Positions 25,875 through 34,231 of a stretch of DNA of 64,000 nt are shown here, piece by piece; position 1 is the first letter of the stretch; each line of letters starts with the position of its first letter. The DNA is from Candidatus Bipolaricaulis sibiricus (GTDB lineage: Bacteria > Bipolaricaulota > Bipolaricaulia > Bipolaricaulales > Bipolaricaulaceae), in contig CP034928.1 in assembly GCA_004102645.1 (NCBI GenBank), forward strand, positions 1,480,153-1,544,152, given 5' to 3'. Below the pieces are notes generated by a model that searched no databases, was not told the origin of the DNA, and saw only the letters and a list, made by a program, of their open reading frames with translations. Both the position numbers and the translations under genes were made by a program.

Positions 25875-25975
25875 GTCCTTGTATTGTTCCACTGAGCACG
25901 AAAACTGTGCGCCTGCATGCTGCAGCCGAGGCGCGAGCGTGCCGGTGAGTGTAACAAATGTCCCTTCAGCTGCTG

Positions 25976-26004
25976 TTGACTTCCGCGGAGCGCCGTCCTA
26001 TGCT
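25976..26004 (+). promoter_or_regulatory. promoter of mini-gene 2
   Basis: TTGACT (25976-25981), a 17-nt spacer and TATGCT (25999-26004), aligning base for base in layout with the first cassette. The leader hairpin is ACTGCCC-N6-GGGCGGT, followed by GAGGAGGTG. Confidence 0.85.
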
Positions 26005-26054
26005 GCGCTCAACTGCCCCTAGTAGGGCGGTACCGAGGAGGTGTGGTGCTGACC

Positions 26055-26096
26055 ATGAAGAAGGACAAGCCGAAGCCGGGCACGCCGAAGAAGTAG
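26055..26096 (+). CDS. mini-gene 2: second copy of the 13-residue peptide
   Basis: Encodes exactly the same MKKDKPKPGTPKK with identical codons. The promoter spacer, leader stem and whole 3' region differ from copy 1, so the duplication is not new, yet the coding bases have not drifted. That pattern argues for strong constraint or repeated gene conversion. Open frames on the opposite strand across both copies are shadows. No homologous larger protein is recognised. Confidence 0.6.
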   Translation: MKKDKPKPGTPKK

Positions 26097-26167
26097 GATT
26101 GTTCATACGATGTGAGTGAACCCATGGTGCCCGGCCGGTACGGTCGGGCGCGGAACGAGCTGAAGAC

Positions 26168-26190
26168 GGGGGGCGGGAATCCCGCCCCCC
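26168..26190 (+). terminator. terminator of mini-gene 2
   Basis: GGGGGGCGGG-AAT-CCCGCCCCCC, a 10-bp perfect stem followed by TTGTTTGG. Confidence 0.75.
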
Positions 26191-26224
26191 TTGTTTGGGG
26201 CTGCCCCCGGAGAGCCCCCTCTCC

Positions 26225-26555
26225 CGTCGGGGATGAACCCCGACGCCACCCCGAACGGCCGTCGGGGATAAACCCCGACGCTACGACGGCGCGGTTCCGT
26301 AGCGTCGCACCCTGTGTGCGACGAACGCCGCGCGGTTCCGTAGCGTCGCACCCTGTGTGCGACGGCCTTACCGGTAGCGGCGGACCCCGTGTCCGACGCC
26401 GGATCGTCGCGTTCGAAAGGCCGTCGGGGATAAACCCCGACGCCACCCCCAAAAGCCGTCGGGGATAAACCCCGACGCTACGACGGCGCGGTTCCGTAGC
26501 GTCGCACCCTGTGTGCGACGAACGCCGCGTGGTTCCGTAGCGTCGCACCCTGCGT
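26225..26555. repeat. REP-like hairpin array 5
   Basis: About nine units. CAC-stem units read on the plus strand and GGG-stem units on the minus strand; one unit has CGGCGGAC against GTCCGACG. The last unit is truncated after CGTCGCACCCTGCGTCC, 26 nt before the -10 box of the patatin gene. Confidence 0.88.
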
Positions 26556-26580
26556 CCTCGGGTCGGCAGCCTCTCCCGGC

Positions 26581-26586
26581 TAGAAT
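26581..26586 (+). promoter_or_regulatory. -10 box directly upstream of patatin start
   Basis: TAGAAT ends 7 nt before the ATG. No ribosome site fits into CGCACAC, so a leaderless transcript is likely. Confidence 0.6.
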
Positions 26587-26593
26587 CGCACAC

Positions 26594-27436
26594 ATGAAGC
26601 GGGTGACGCGGCTGGGCGTCGCACTGGGCGGCGGCGGGGCGCGGGGGCTGGCCCACCTCGGCGTCCTGATCCAGCTCGCGGAGGCCGGCGTGCGCCCCGA
26701 GTTCGTGGCCGGCACGAGCATGGGGGCGATCGTTGGAGCAGCGTACAGCGTGGGCCAGGACCTTCCCAAGCTCGTTCGGGTGCTCGAACACCTCGACCTG
26801 GCGAGGATCTTCGGGGTTCCCGAGAGCTACGACCGCGTGCTGGGGCAGACGCTCGCCGAGTCGCTGTGGGAGAGGCTCCGCCAGAAGGCATGGTGGGAGG
26901 AGGGCTCGCCCCGGCTATCCCGGCTCCTGGAGTTCCTCAAGTTGTTCACGAAGGGCATGTGGTTCGAAGACCTCGAAGTGCCGTTCACAGCCGTGGCCGC
27001 GGACCTGGCGACGGGCGAGGAGGTTCGCATCAGCGAAGGTGCCGTCCATCACGGCGTTGCAGCGAGTGCGGCGCTCCCTGGCGTGTTCGGGCCGGTGCAG
27101 TGGCGGAAGCGGTACCTCGTGGACGGCGGACTCGTGAACAACCTGCCGGTGGACGTCGTGGCCGCCATGGGTGCGCGAACGGTCCTTGCGGTGAACGTGG
27201 GGGCCGCCCTCGGTCCGGTTCCGAAGACGCTCGTGGGGGTCGCGCTGCGGGCCCAGGAGATCACGGGCCGCGAGCTCGTGCGGGTGAAGCTCGAGGTCGC
27301 CCGCGCCCAGCTCGGCCCCCGGTTGGTGGTCATCCACCCCGACGTCGACGCGATCGGTCTCCTCGAGTTCGACCGGATCGAGGACGCCGTGGTCGCCGGT
27401 CGCGTCGCGGCCCGATCGGCGTTGTCGTTCCTGTGA
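26594..27436 (+). CDS. patatin-like phospholipase (RssA type)
   Basis: 280-residue serine lipid acyl hydrolase of the bacterial patatin group. The oxyanion loop LGGGGARGLAHLG (11-23), the nucleophile S42 in AGTSMGAIVGA and the catalytic Asp D177 in LVDGGLVNNLPVD form the Ser-Asp dyad. No signal peptide or helix anchor is visible, so it probably acts on the cytoplasmic membrane face. The upstream frame to 26513 reads REP sequence and is rejected. It stands alone between REP arrays 5 and 6, which have opposite polarity. Confidence 0.92.
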   Translation: MKRVTRLGVALGGGGARGLAHLGVLIQLAEAGVRPEFVAGTSMGAIVGAAYSVGQDLPKLVRVLEHLDLARIFGVPESYDRVLGQTLAESLWERLRQKAWWEEGSPRLSRLLEFLKLFTKGMWFEDLEVPFTAVAADLATGEEVRISEGAVHHGVAASAALPGVFGPVQWRKRYLVDGGLVNNLPVDVVAAMGARTVLAVNVGAALGPVPKTLVGVALRAQEITGRELVRVKLEVARAQLGPRLVVIHPDVDAIGLLEFDRIEDAVVAGRVAARSALSFL

Positions 27437-27466
27437 CGTTGTGCGGAGGCAACGTCGGGGTTCGGA

Positions 27467-28173
27467 GGCCGTCGCAGACAAGCTGCGACGCTACGGAACC
27501 CTGCCTTCGTAGCGTCGGGGTTTATCCCCGACGGCCGTTGGGTTTTCGTAGCGTCGGGGTTCATCCCCGACGGCCTTTCGAACGCGACGGTCGGGTAAGG
27601 CCGTCGCAGACAAGCTGCGACGCTACAGGGTCCGACGCTACTACGGAACCCTGCCGTTGTAGCGTCGGGCTTCATGCCCGACGGCCTTTCGGGTTCGTGG
27701 GGGCGGGGTTCATCCCCGACGGCCGTTCGATCGCGACGGTCGGGCAAGGCCGTCGCAGACAAGCTGCGACGCTACGGAACCCCGCCGTCGTAGCGTCGGG
27801 GTTCATCCCCGACGGCCTTCCGGGTTTGCGTCGGGGTTCATCCCCGACGCCGGTTCGGCGCCGACGGTCGGGTAAGGCCGTCGCAGACAAGCTGCGACGC
27901 TACAGGGTCCGACGCTACGGAACCCTGCCGTCGTAGCGTCGGGGTTCATCCCCGACGGCCTTTCGGGTTTGCGTCGGGGTTTATCCCCGACGCCGGTTCG
28001 TCGGCGACGATCGGGCAAGGCCGTCGCAGACAAGCTGCGACGCTACAGGGTGCGACGCTACGGAACCACGCCGTCGTAGCGTCGGGGTTTATCCCCGACG
28101 GCCTTCCGGGTTTGCGTCGGGGGTTATCCCCGACGGCCTTTCGGGTTCGTGGGGGCGGGGTTCATCCCCGACA
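27467..28173. repeat. REP-like hairpin array 6 (inverted polarity)
   Basis: About sixteen units plus several half units. Here GGG-stem units read on the plus strand and CAG-stem units on the minus strand, the reverse of arrays 1-5. One unit carries a GGC stem (loop TTCAT). Half units ending in AGGGTCCGACGCTAC lie next to complete ones and look like recombination scars. Confidence 0.9.
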
Positions 28174-28179
28174 GCCCTC

Positions 28180-28213
28180 AAAACGAACGGGGCGGACCGA
28201 AGCCCGCCCCGTT
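28180..28213 (-). terminator. terminator of fibronectin-III lipoprotein gene
   Basis: On the minus strand AACGGGGCGG pairs with CCGCCCCGTT around an 8-nt loop and is followed by CGTTTT. It lies 26 nt beyond the stop at 28240. Confidence 0.75.
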
Positions 28214-28239
28214 GCTGTACCAATCATAGAGACTGAGTG

Positions 28240-30126
28240 CTAGGGAACCTTGTCCGACCCGGTTGCGGTGGACAAGCCGCCGCACCCGCAATCCACGCAC
28301 GTCTTCACCTTGTAGTAGTACGTGCCAGCCGCTAGACCCGTGTCAGTGTAGGTGAGGTCGGCGATGGGACCGTGGACCTTGACGTAGGCACCCGTAGCGG
28401 ATGTGGCGCGGTACACCTCATATCCGGTGGCGCCGGTCACCTCACTCCAGTCAACCTTGATGCTCGTCCCCGATTGCTTTGCGGCAGTGACTGTTGTAGG
28501 GGCCGTGGGGTTGCAGGCGATGGTCGCGGTGACCTCGCCCGAGAACGGTCCCGGCACGATGCAGACGCCGCACTCGGGACACTGGGTGCCGGGCGGGATG
28601 ATGAGGTGGGCATAGCTGGGACTCACGGCACGGATCTTGTAGTAGCACGTCGTCCCCAGGGGCCGGCCTTGATCGGTCCACGTAAGGGTGCCAGCATCGG
28701 TGGTCGTGTGGACGAGCGTTGAGGCGCCTGGCGGCACACGTCGCCAGATCTCGTAGCGAACGTCGAACAGGGTTGCATCCTTCACCGCCTCCCACTCTAA
28801 CTTCACGTCCGCCGTGGTTGCCGTGGCCGGGATCACCGTGACCTTGATCTTGCTCGTGTTCACCTGCTCGAGGGTCCCCCCGCGGTACCCGCTGTCGGCT
28901 ACGGAATCCGGCCCCCATCCTGCGTCGTTCCCCGCCCGCACGCGGTACCAGTACCGTTGACACATCGTGGGCGCCGTATCGTTGAAGCTCGTAGCAGTGG
29001 TCTCTCCGTAACGGGTGAACTCGTTGTCGTTTCCCGTGGTCGATCGCCACACCTCGTACCGCTTGGCCCCGGAGACGCTCGACCAGGTGACGACGATCTT
29101 CTCCTTGTCTGTCCCGTCGCTGGCCTTCACGTTCTGAGGCTGCGCGGGGAGCTGCCCCGTGCCACCGCCGCCGCCTCCGCCGCCGCCACCGCCGCCTGTG
29201 GAAGCGAAACCGGCGTCGGGGACCGAGAACGCGCTGCACCCGGCAGTGTTGCAGGCCCGAACCCGGTACCAGTAGGTCGTACCGACGGTGACACCCGTGT
29301 CGTCGTAGCTCGTGCCAGTGGTTGTCCCACGCAAGGCGTACGTTCCACCCTCGGTGTCGGAGCGGTGGACCTCGTAGGTGGCCGTTCCGACCGAGGCAGT
29401 CCACGTGATCCGTACCCGGTCGTTGTACGTGCCGTCGGAAGCGGCGACGTTCGTCACCGGGTCCGGGGCGGTGGGAAACGTGAACCCAGAGTCGGCGGCC
29501 GAGAACGCACTGCACCCAGAGGGATTGCACGCCTTCACCTTGTACCAGTAGACCACGCCCGGCGCGGCGTCCATGTCGTCGTAGGTGGTCCCCGTCACCG
29601 TGCCGCGCAGGGTGTACGGTCCGCCTTGGGCCACGTCGCGCCACACCTCATACTGCGTGGCTCCCGCGCTGGCGTTCCACGTCACGCGCACACGGTCGGT
29701 GTACGTGCCGTCGGTGGCCGAGACACCGGTCGGTACCTGGGCCACACCTTCGCCTGCCGCGTAGCCGGAATCGGCTGCCGACAGGTCGCTGCATCCTCCA
29801 CGGTTGCACGCCTTGACCTTGTACCAGTAGGTCGTGTTCGGCGTGACCGTGCCATCCGAGTAGGTGGCGGCCGAGCTTTCACCGACCAGGCTGTACGTGC
29901 CGTCCTCGCTTGTGGCCCGCCACACCTCGTAGCGGACGGCGCGCGCGACGCTCTGCCAGACCACCACAATGCGATCGAGGTAGTCCCCATCGGACGCATC
30001 GACCCCGGTAGGGATGCCGGGAGCGGTGAGCCAAAGGAGCTCGCAGCCGCCCAGGACGAACCCCACCACCAGGAGCCCGAGTGCGGCCGCGAGTCGCGCC
30101 TTGTATCTCCTGCTTCGTACCGTCAT
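28240..30126 (-). CDS. fibronectin type III repeat lipoprotein
   Basis: 628 residues. The signal peptide ends in the lipobox VLGGC, so the protein is lipid-anchored. Six fibronectin-III domains of about 90 residues follow, each with the pattern VSATDGTYTDRVRVTW...YEVWR...YWYKVKACN; domains 1-3 are close to each other and recently duplicated, 4-6 are more divergent. An 11-residue Gly run separates domains 3 and 4. No catalytic domain is present, so an adhesive or structural role at the surface is likely. GGAGGAG precedes the ATG at 30126; the upstream frame to 30285 is not supported. Confidence 0.9.
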   Translation of the reverse strand: MTVRSRRYKARLAAALGLLVVGFVLGGCELLWLTAPGIPTGVDASDGDYLDRIVVVWQSVARAVRYEVWRATSEDGTYSLVGESSAATYSDGTVTPNTTYWYKVKACNRGGCSDLSAADSGYAAGEGVAQVPTGVSATDGTYTDRVRVTWNASAGATQYEVWRDVAQGGPYTLRGTVTGTTYDDMDAAPGVVYWYKVKACNPSGCSAFSAADSGFTFPTAPDPVTNVAASDGTYNDRVRITWTASVGTATYEVHRSDTEGGTYALRGTTTGTSYDDTGVTVGTTYWYRVRACNTAGCSAFSVPDAGFASTGGGGGGGGGGGGTGQLPAQPQNVKASDGTDKEKIVVTWSSVSGAKRYEVWRSTTGNDNEFTRYGETTATSFNDTAPTMCQRYWYRVRAGNDAGWGPDSVADSGYRGGTLEQVNTSKIKVTVIPATATTADVKLEWEAVKDATLFDVRYEIWRRVPPGASTLVHTTTDAGTLTWTDQGRPLGTTCYYKIRAVSPSYAHLIIPPGTQCPECGVCIVPGPFSGEVTATIACNPTAPTTVTAAKQSGTSIKVDWSEVTGATGYEVYRATSATGAYVKVHGPIADLTYTDTGLAAGTYYYKVKTCVDCGCGGLSTATGSDKVP

Positions 30127-30364
30127 CGTCTCCTCCCCAGGAACATCGCCTGATCCATCATACGGATGTTGGCCGGAGAGGACAAAGCCCGCGTGGGCCG
30201 ACGGGCAAGGCCGTGTGGCCGAGGTGCTGCGCGAGGCGGCCTCCGGTGCACATGGGCCCGGATCGCAGGCAGCGGTCAGGCCCAACGCAGGTTCTCATGG
30301 AGACAACGTCCGCTGGCCCGGGGTCACGGACGCCCGACCGAGGTTCACGGGGAGCGCTGCGACG

Positions 30365-30712
30365 TCAGCTCGCCCGCAGGGCGTCGAGCACGATGCGCAC
30401 CAGAAGAAGCACCCACCCCACGATCACGACGATCCAGATCACCTTGCGCGCAGCCTCGATGATCCCGAACAGGAGTAGCAGAATCGTGATCAACCCCAGG
30501 TAGCCGAGTGGCTGCACGAGATCGGGGCCGACCGCCCGGTCTGCGGGCAGCACGAGGTTGATCAACCACACGACCCCCCGCCCCACCAGTTCCGCGGTGG
30601 ACTGGATGAAGGTGAGAAGCTGGTCGCCGATGTTCCTGGCGTCCACGTCCTGGGCCACCGCGCCCGCCCCGAGCATTGCCAATGCCATCCCCAGTACGAT
30701 CCACCGTCTCAT
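30365..30712 (-). CDS. small exported or membrane protein, unknown
   Basis: 115 residues. A signal-like helix (MRRWIVLGMALAMLGAGAVA) precedes a short soluble segment and two hydrophobic stretches (VVWLINLVLPAD region; LGLITILLLLFGIIEAARKVIWIVVIVGWVLLLV). AAGGAGGGG precedes the ATG. Not recognised. The next gene upstream on the same strand encodes a 51-residue coiled-coil protein. Confidence 0.65.
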   Translation of the reverse strand: MRRWIVLGMALAMLGAGAVAQDVDARNIGDQLLTFIQSTAELVGRGVVWLINLVLPADRAVGPDLVQPLGYLGLITILLLLFGIIEAARKVIWIVVIVGWVLLLVRIVLDALRAS

Positions 30713-30943
30713 GGTCCCCTCCTTCGCCCTCGCGGGCAGAGTCTCATCGTACAGCAGGGCGTTGGGGAAGAACAATCGCCCCGGATCCCGCCGGGGAGTC
30801 GGCCGGTGGGCGGAGGGCCTGCTCCGGCCGGCCCCCGGCGGAGCGCAATGACGGGGGAAGCCAGGAGTGGTTCCCTCGGATCGCCCTCCTCCCCGCCTCC
30901 CCCCACGCTCGCCCGGGAATGGCCGGGGCGAGCCGCGCGGACC

Positions 30944-31099
30944 CTACTCGTCCTCGGCCTCGTCCACTGCGTCTTGGACCTTGTCCACGAGGTCCTCAAG
31001 CCGTTCCAGGGCCGACTCCAGCTCCTCGTGGAGCTGACCGAGCTCGGTGAGGAGCGGCTTGAGCTTGTCCACAAGGTCCTTCTTCGTCACGTACGCCAT
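30944..31099 (-). CDS. 51-residue acidic coiled-coil protein
   Basis: MAYVTKKDLVDKLKPLLTEL and then QLHEELESALERLEDLVDKV, ending QDAVDEAEDE. The heptad spacing of Leu and Val and the dense Glu/Asp/Lys pattern predict one long amphipathic helix, probably dimerising. AAAGGAGGTGG lies 4 nt before the ATG, one of the best ribosome sites in the window. It is too short for common length cut-offs. Function unknown. Confidence 0.75.
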   Translation of the reverse strand: MAYVTKKDLVDKLKPLLTELGQLHEELESALERLEDLVDKVQDAVDEAEDE

Positions 31100-31170
31100 C
31101 GGCCACCTCCTTTCGGGCCGATTCTACGGCCTAGCAGGCGCTTTCCGCCACCAAACCTGCGGCGCACGTT

Positions 31171-31716
31171 CGTCGCACACGGGGTGCGACGCTACGGGTA
31201 AGGCCGTCGCAGACAAGCTGCGACGCTACGGAACCGCGCGGCGTTCGTCGCACACAGGGTGCGACGCTACGGAACCACGCCGTTGTAGCGTCGGGGTTTA
31301 TCCCCGACGGCCGTTGGGTTTTCGTAGCGTCGGGGTTCATCCCCGACGGCCTTTCCGTCGTCGGCGATCGTGCGGCGGACACAGGTTCCGCCGCTACGGG
31401 TAAGGCCGTCGCACACAGGGTGCGACGCTACGGAACCCTGCCGTTGTAGCGGCGGGGTTTATCCCCGACGGCCGTTGGGTTTTCGTAGCGTCGGGGTTCA
31501 TCCCCGACGCCCGTTCGGCGCCGTTCGGGGTAGCGTCGGGGTTTATCCCCGACGGCCGTTGGGTTTTCGTAGCGTCGGGGTTTATCCCCGACGGCCTTTC
31601 CGTCGTCGGCGATCGTGCGGCGGACACAGGTTCCGCCGCTACGGGTAAGGCCGTCGCACACAGGGTGCGACGCTACGGAACCGCGCGGCGTTCGTCGCAC
31701 ACAGGGTGCGACGCCA
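31171..31716. repeat. REP-like hairpin array 7 (inverted polarity)
   Basis: About fifteen units with GGG-stem units on the plus strand and CAC- or CAG-stem units on the minus strand. A further stem type appears twice: CGGCGGA against TTCCGCCG with loop region ACACAGG, in which even the outer stem has changed on both sides (CGG/CCG for CGT/ACG). Confidence 0.9.
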
Positions 31717-31750
31717 CGGAACCCGGACTACGGACAACGGACTCCTCGTT

Positions 31751-33055
31751 CTACCGGACCTGGCCGAGGATGAGGCGCTTCTGCCGAACCCGCTGGGGGC
31801 CGATGGCGTAGGCGTTCGCGACGAGCTCCTGTGCTTCGGTAACGCGGTCGGGACGGCCCACGTGCAACCGGGCGAGGGGCTGCCCCTCCTCCACCTCGTC
31901 GCCCACTTTGGCCAACAGCTCGACCCCCGCCCCGGGGTCCACGGCCTGCCCCTTCACTTCGCGTCCGGCACCGAGGAGCCCGCACGCGACGCCGACCGGG
32001 TGCGCGCGCAGGGCCCCGACGTACCCCGACGCTGGCGACGGGACTTCGACGACCTGGTTCGCTTTGGGCAACCGCTCCGGCTCCTCGACCGCCCGCACGT
32101 CGCCCCCCTGGGCGGCGACGAGGTCGCGGAACTTCGCCCAGGCCTTCCCGGAGGAGATGAGCTCCACCAGCTGAGCCTTCCCTGCGGCGGGGTCGAGCGC
32201 CTCGCCGGCCAGGACGAGAAGCTCGGCACCCAAGGCCAGGGTCACTTCCCGCAGATCGGCCGGGCCCGTCCCGTGGAGCACGTCGATCGCCTGGCGCACT
32301 TCGAGGGCGTTCCCGGCCATCGTCCCCAACGGCTCGTCCATCGCGGTGATGAGGGCGGAGAACCGCTTCCCAAGTCTGTTCCCCACCCGAACGAGGGTCT
32401 CGGCGAGCGCCCGGGCATCGCTCTCGGTGCGCATGAACGCGCCGTCCCCGCACTTCACGTCGAGGACGATCGCGTCCGCTCCCCCGGCGAGCTTCTTCGA
32501 CAGCACAGACCCCGCGATGAGGGGGAGCGACGGCACGGTGGCCGTCACGTCGCGCAGCTCGTAGAGAAGTCGATCGGCGGGGACGACGTCGGCGGTGTGG
32601 TCGGCAACCACGGCCCCAATCCGCTCCGCCTGACGCCGGATCTGGTCCAGCGTGAGCTCGGTCCTGAGCCCGGGGATCGCCTCGAGCTTGTCGATCGTCC
32701 CCCCGGTGTGCCCGAGCGACCGCCCGGAAAGCTTGGCCACGACCAGGCCCGCGGCGGCCATGAGGGGGACGAGAACAAGGGTCACCGTGTCGCCGACGCC
32801 GCCGGTGGAATGCTTGTCCACCTTGATCCCCGGAATCGAGGACAGATCGATCTGGTCGCCGCTGTCGGCCATGGCCTGGGTGAGGGCAACGGTCTCCCCT
32901 TCGCTCATCCCCCGGAAGTAGACGGCCATGAGGAACGCCGCCATCTGGTAGTCGGGCACACGCCCGGCCACGTACTCCCCGACGAGCCACCGGATCTCGC
33001 CCGCGGCGAGCTCGTTCCCATCACGCTTCTTCTCGATCAGATCAACAGCGCGCAT
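31751..33055 (-). CDS. deoA: thymidine/pyrimidine-nucleoside phosphorylase
   Basis: Splits thymidine or uridine with phosphate into base and (deoxy)ribose-1-phosphate for salvage or carbon use. 434 residues, the usual length. Motifs: KVDKHSTGGVGDT (about 78-90), the family signature SGRSLGHTGGTIDKLEAIPG, and the phosphate-site region DVKCGDGAFM. The C-terminal domain (VGDEVEEGQPLARLHV) is also present. It follows an AAA ATPase gene by 12 nt; TAAGAT ends 9 nt before its ATG, so it may also have its own leaderless start. It complements the nucleoside importer at 41.5-46.4 kb. Confidence 0.93.
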   Translation of the reverse strand: MRAVDLIEKKRDGNELAAGEIRWLVGEYVAGRVPDYQMAAFLMAVYFRGMSEGETVALTQAMADSGDQIDLSSIPGIKVDKHSTGGVGDTVTLVLVPLMAAAGLVVAKLSGRSLGHTGGTIDKLEAIPGLRTELTLDQIRRQAERIGAVVADHTADVVPADRLLYELRDVTATVPSLPLIAGSVLSKKLAGGADAIVLDVKCGDGAFMRTESDARALAETLVRVGNRLGKRFSALITAMDEPLGTMAGNALEVRQAIDVLHGTGPADLREVTLALGAELLVLAGEALDPAAGKAQLVELISSGKAWAKFRDLVAAQGGDVRAVEEPERLPKANQVVEVPSPASGYVGALRAHPVGVACGLLGAGREVKGQAVDPGAGVELLAKVGDEVEEGQPLARLHVGRPDRVTEAQELVANAYAIGPQRVRQKRLILGQVR

Positions 33056-33064
33056 CGCGGTGGG

Positions 33065-33070
33065 ATCTTA
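33065..33070 (-). promoter_or_regulatory. possible -10 box upstream of deoA
   Basis: TAAGAT on the minus strand, overlapping the TAA stop of the ATPase gene and ending 9 nt before the deoA ATG. It is the weakest of the eight close -10 boxes, because the stop codon itself contributes TAA. Confidence 0.35.
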
Positions 33071-34225
33071 CCCCCGCTCCGCGCGACCCGACACCAACCC
33101 TGCAGCCCGCGCCCAGTGGGGGAACAGGGGATCCGCCAGGCCGTACTCCCCGTTCCGGCGGTGGACCAAACCCTCTCGCTGGAGGGCCTCCAGCGCGCGC
33201 TGGACGTGAGACGCGCTCTTCAGTTCGAACCGCGCTACCGTGGCCGCGGCGAACAGGGACGCCCCCGCGCCGAGCTCGGCCAGGGCGAGGAGACACCGCC
33301 GCTGGTAGAGGGACAGCCGCTCCCACAGGCGGCGGTAGTAGGCGTCGTGCCACCCAACGACGGACGTCAGGGCATGCGTCAGGTCGCCCGCGGCGACGGA
33401 CGGACGCCGCGCCCGGGCCTGATCCCACAGCTCGTGGGCGAGGGTCTGGACGAAGTACGGGTGGTCGTCCACGAGGCGGCACAGCTCGCCGGCGAGATCG
33501 GCTGAAAGGTCCATCCCTCCCCTTCGGAAGCCGCCGACGAGAAACGGGACAAACGCGTCCCGGGGGATCTTGTCGAGCCGCAACGGGCGCCCCATGCGGA
33601 AGAACGGGGACCGCTCTGCGGCGAAGAGCTGTTCCATCATCGCGGTCTGGCTCCCCGCGAACACGTAGCTCACCTGGCGGTGCATCTGGAACGCGGCCCG
33701 CATCGCCCGCACCAGCCCGTCTCCTCCCAGCTCGGCCACGATCGGGAACTCGTCGAGCGCCACCGCCAACCGCACGCCGAGGTCCTCGGCCACGCGCTGG
33801 GGAAGATCGAGGGCTTCGGCCAGCGTCGCCGGCTCGGCCAGCCGCGGGCCGAAGCCGAGCTCGACCTGCACACGTCCCGCGCTGTCGAGCACGAGCCGGG
33901 GCTGGAGACGCGACAGGAACGTGCGCGCCCACCGCCGAGCCCGGTCCGCAGACGACTCGGTCCCGTCGAGAACCGCGGAGATGAAGAGCTCCACGAAGCT
34001 CTGCAGGGACAGGGCGCGGGAGAGATCGACGAAGGCCCACGGTTCCCCCGCCGGGAGACGCCGGAACGCCTCGTGGAGGAGCGAGGTCTTGCCGTACCGG
34101 CGCGGGGAGTAGAGGAACACGTGCTCGCCGGCGCGGAACGCGCGGTGGAGCGCGGCGATCTCGTCCTCGCGATCCACGAACAGGTCGCCCGTCACCACCC
34201 CGCTGTACCGGAACGGGTTGTCCAC
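33068..34225 (-). CDS. archaeal-type AAA ATPase with C-terminal winged helix
   Basis: 385 residues of the COG1672 ATPase group common in archaea and thermophiles. FVDREDEIAALHRAF precedes the Walker A LYSPRRYGKTSLL (39-50); Walker B is in VALDEFPIVAELGG, with the sensor FAGSQTAMMEQLF. The C-terminal third (LSLYQRRCLLALAEL, ASHVQRALEALQREGLVHRR) looks like a winged-helix domain. The GTG start at 34225 is chosen because a TATAAT box ends 6 nt before it and an operator-like palindrome overlaps the box. No transposase or partner gene is visible; the family often sits in accessory DNA. Confidence 0.85.
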   Translation of the reverse strand: MDNPFRYSGVVTGDLFVDREDEIAALHRAFRAGEHVFLYSPRRYGKTSLLHEAFRRLPAGEPWAFVDLSRALSLQSFVELFISAVLDGTESSADRARRWARTFLSRLQPRLVLDSAGRVQVELGFGPRLAEPATLAEALDLPQRVAEDLGVRLAVALDEFPIVAELGGDGLVRAMRAAFQMHRQVSYVFAGSQTAMMEQLFAAERSPFFRMGRPLRLDKIPRDAFVPFLVGGFRRGGMDLSADLAGELCRLVDDHPYFVQTLAHELWDQARARRPSVAAGDLTHALTSVVGWHDAYYRRLWERLSLYQRRCLLALAELGAGASLFAAATVARFELKSASHVQRALEALQREGLVHRRNGEYGLADPLFPHWARAAGLVSGRAERG

Positions 34226-34231
34226 CGGGCC

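Noticed and set aside
25696-25957. Minus-strand frames across the two mini-genes, sharing FFGVPGFGLSFFMVS
   Set aside because: They are the reverse complement of the conserved plus-strand cassette; promoters, ribosome sites and terminators all read on the plus strand.
25742-26096. Reading the 13-residue peptide as an attenuator leader
   Set aside because: Each copy ends in its own terminator and no biosynthetic or ribosomal gene follows on the same strand before array 5.
17107-31716. Many open frames of 60-180 codons with recurring peptides such as VASGFIPDG or GINPDAT
   Set aside because: They are translations of the REP hairpins and linkers in several frames and strands; none has a ribosome site, and the unrelated peptides repeat only because the DNA does.
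17107-31716. Possible CRISPR arrays
   Set aside because: Repeat units alternate in orientation, differ in stem sequence and are separated by short, related linkers rather than unique spacers; no cas genes are present.
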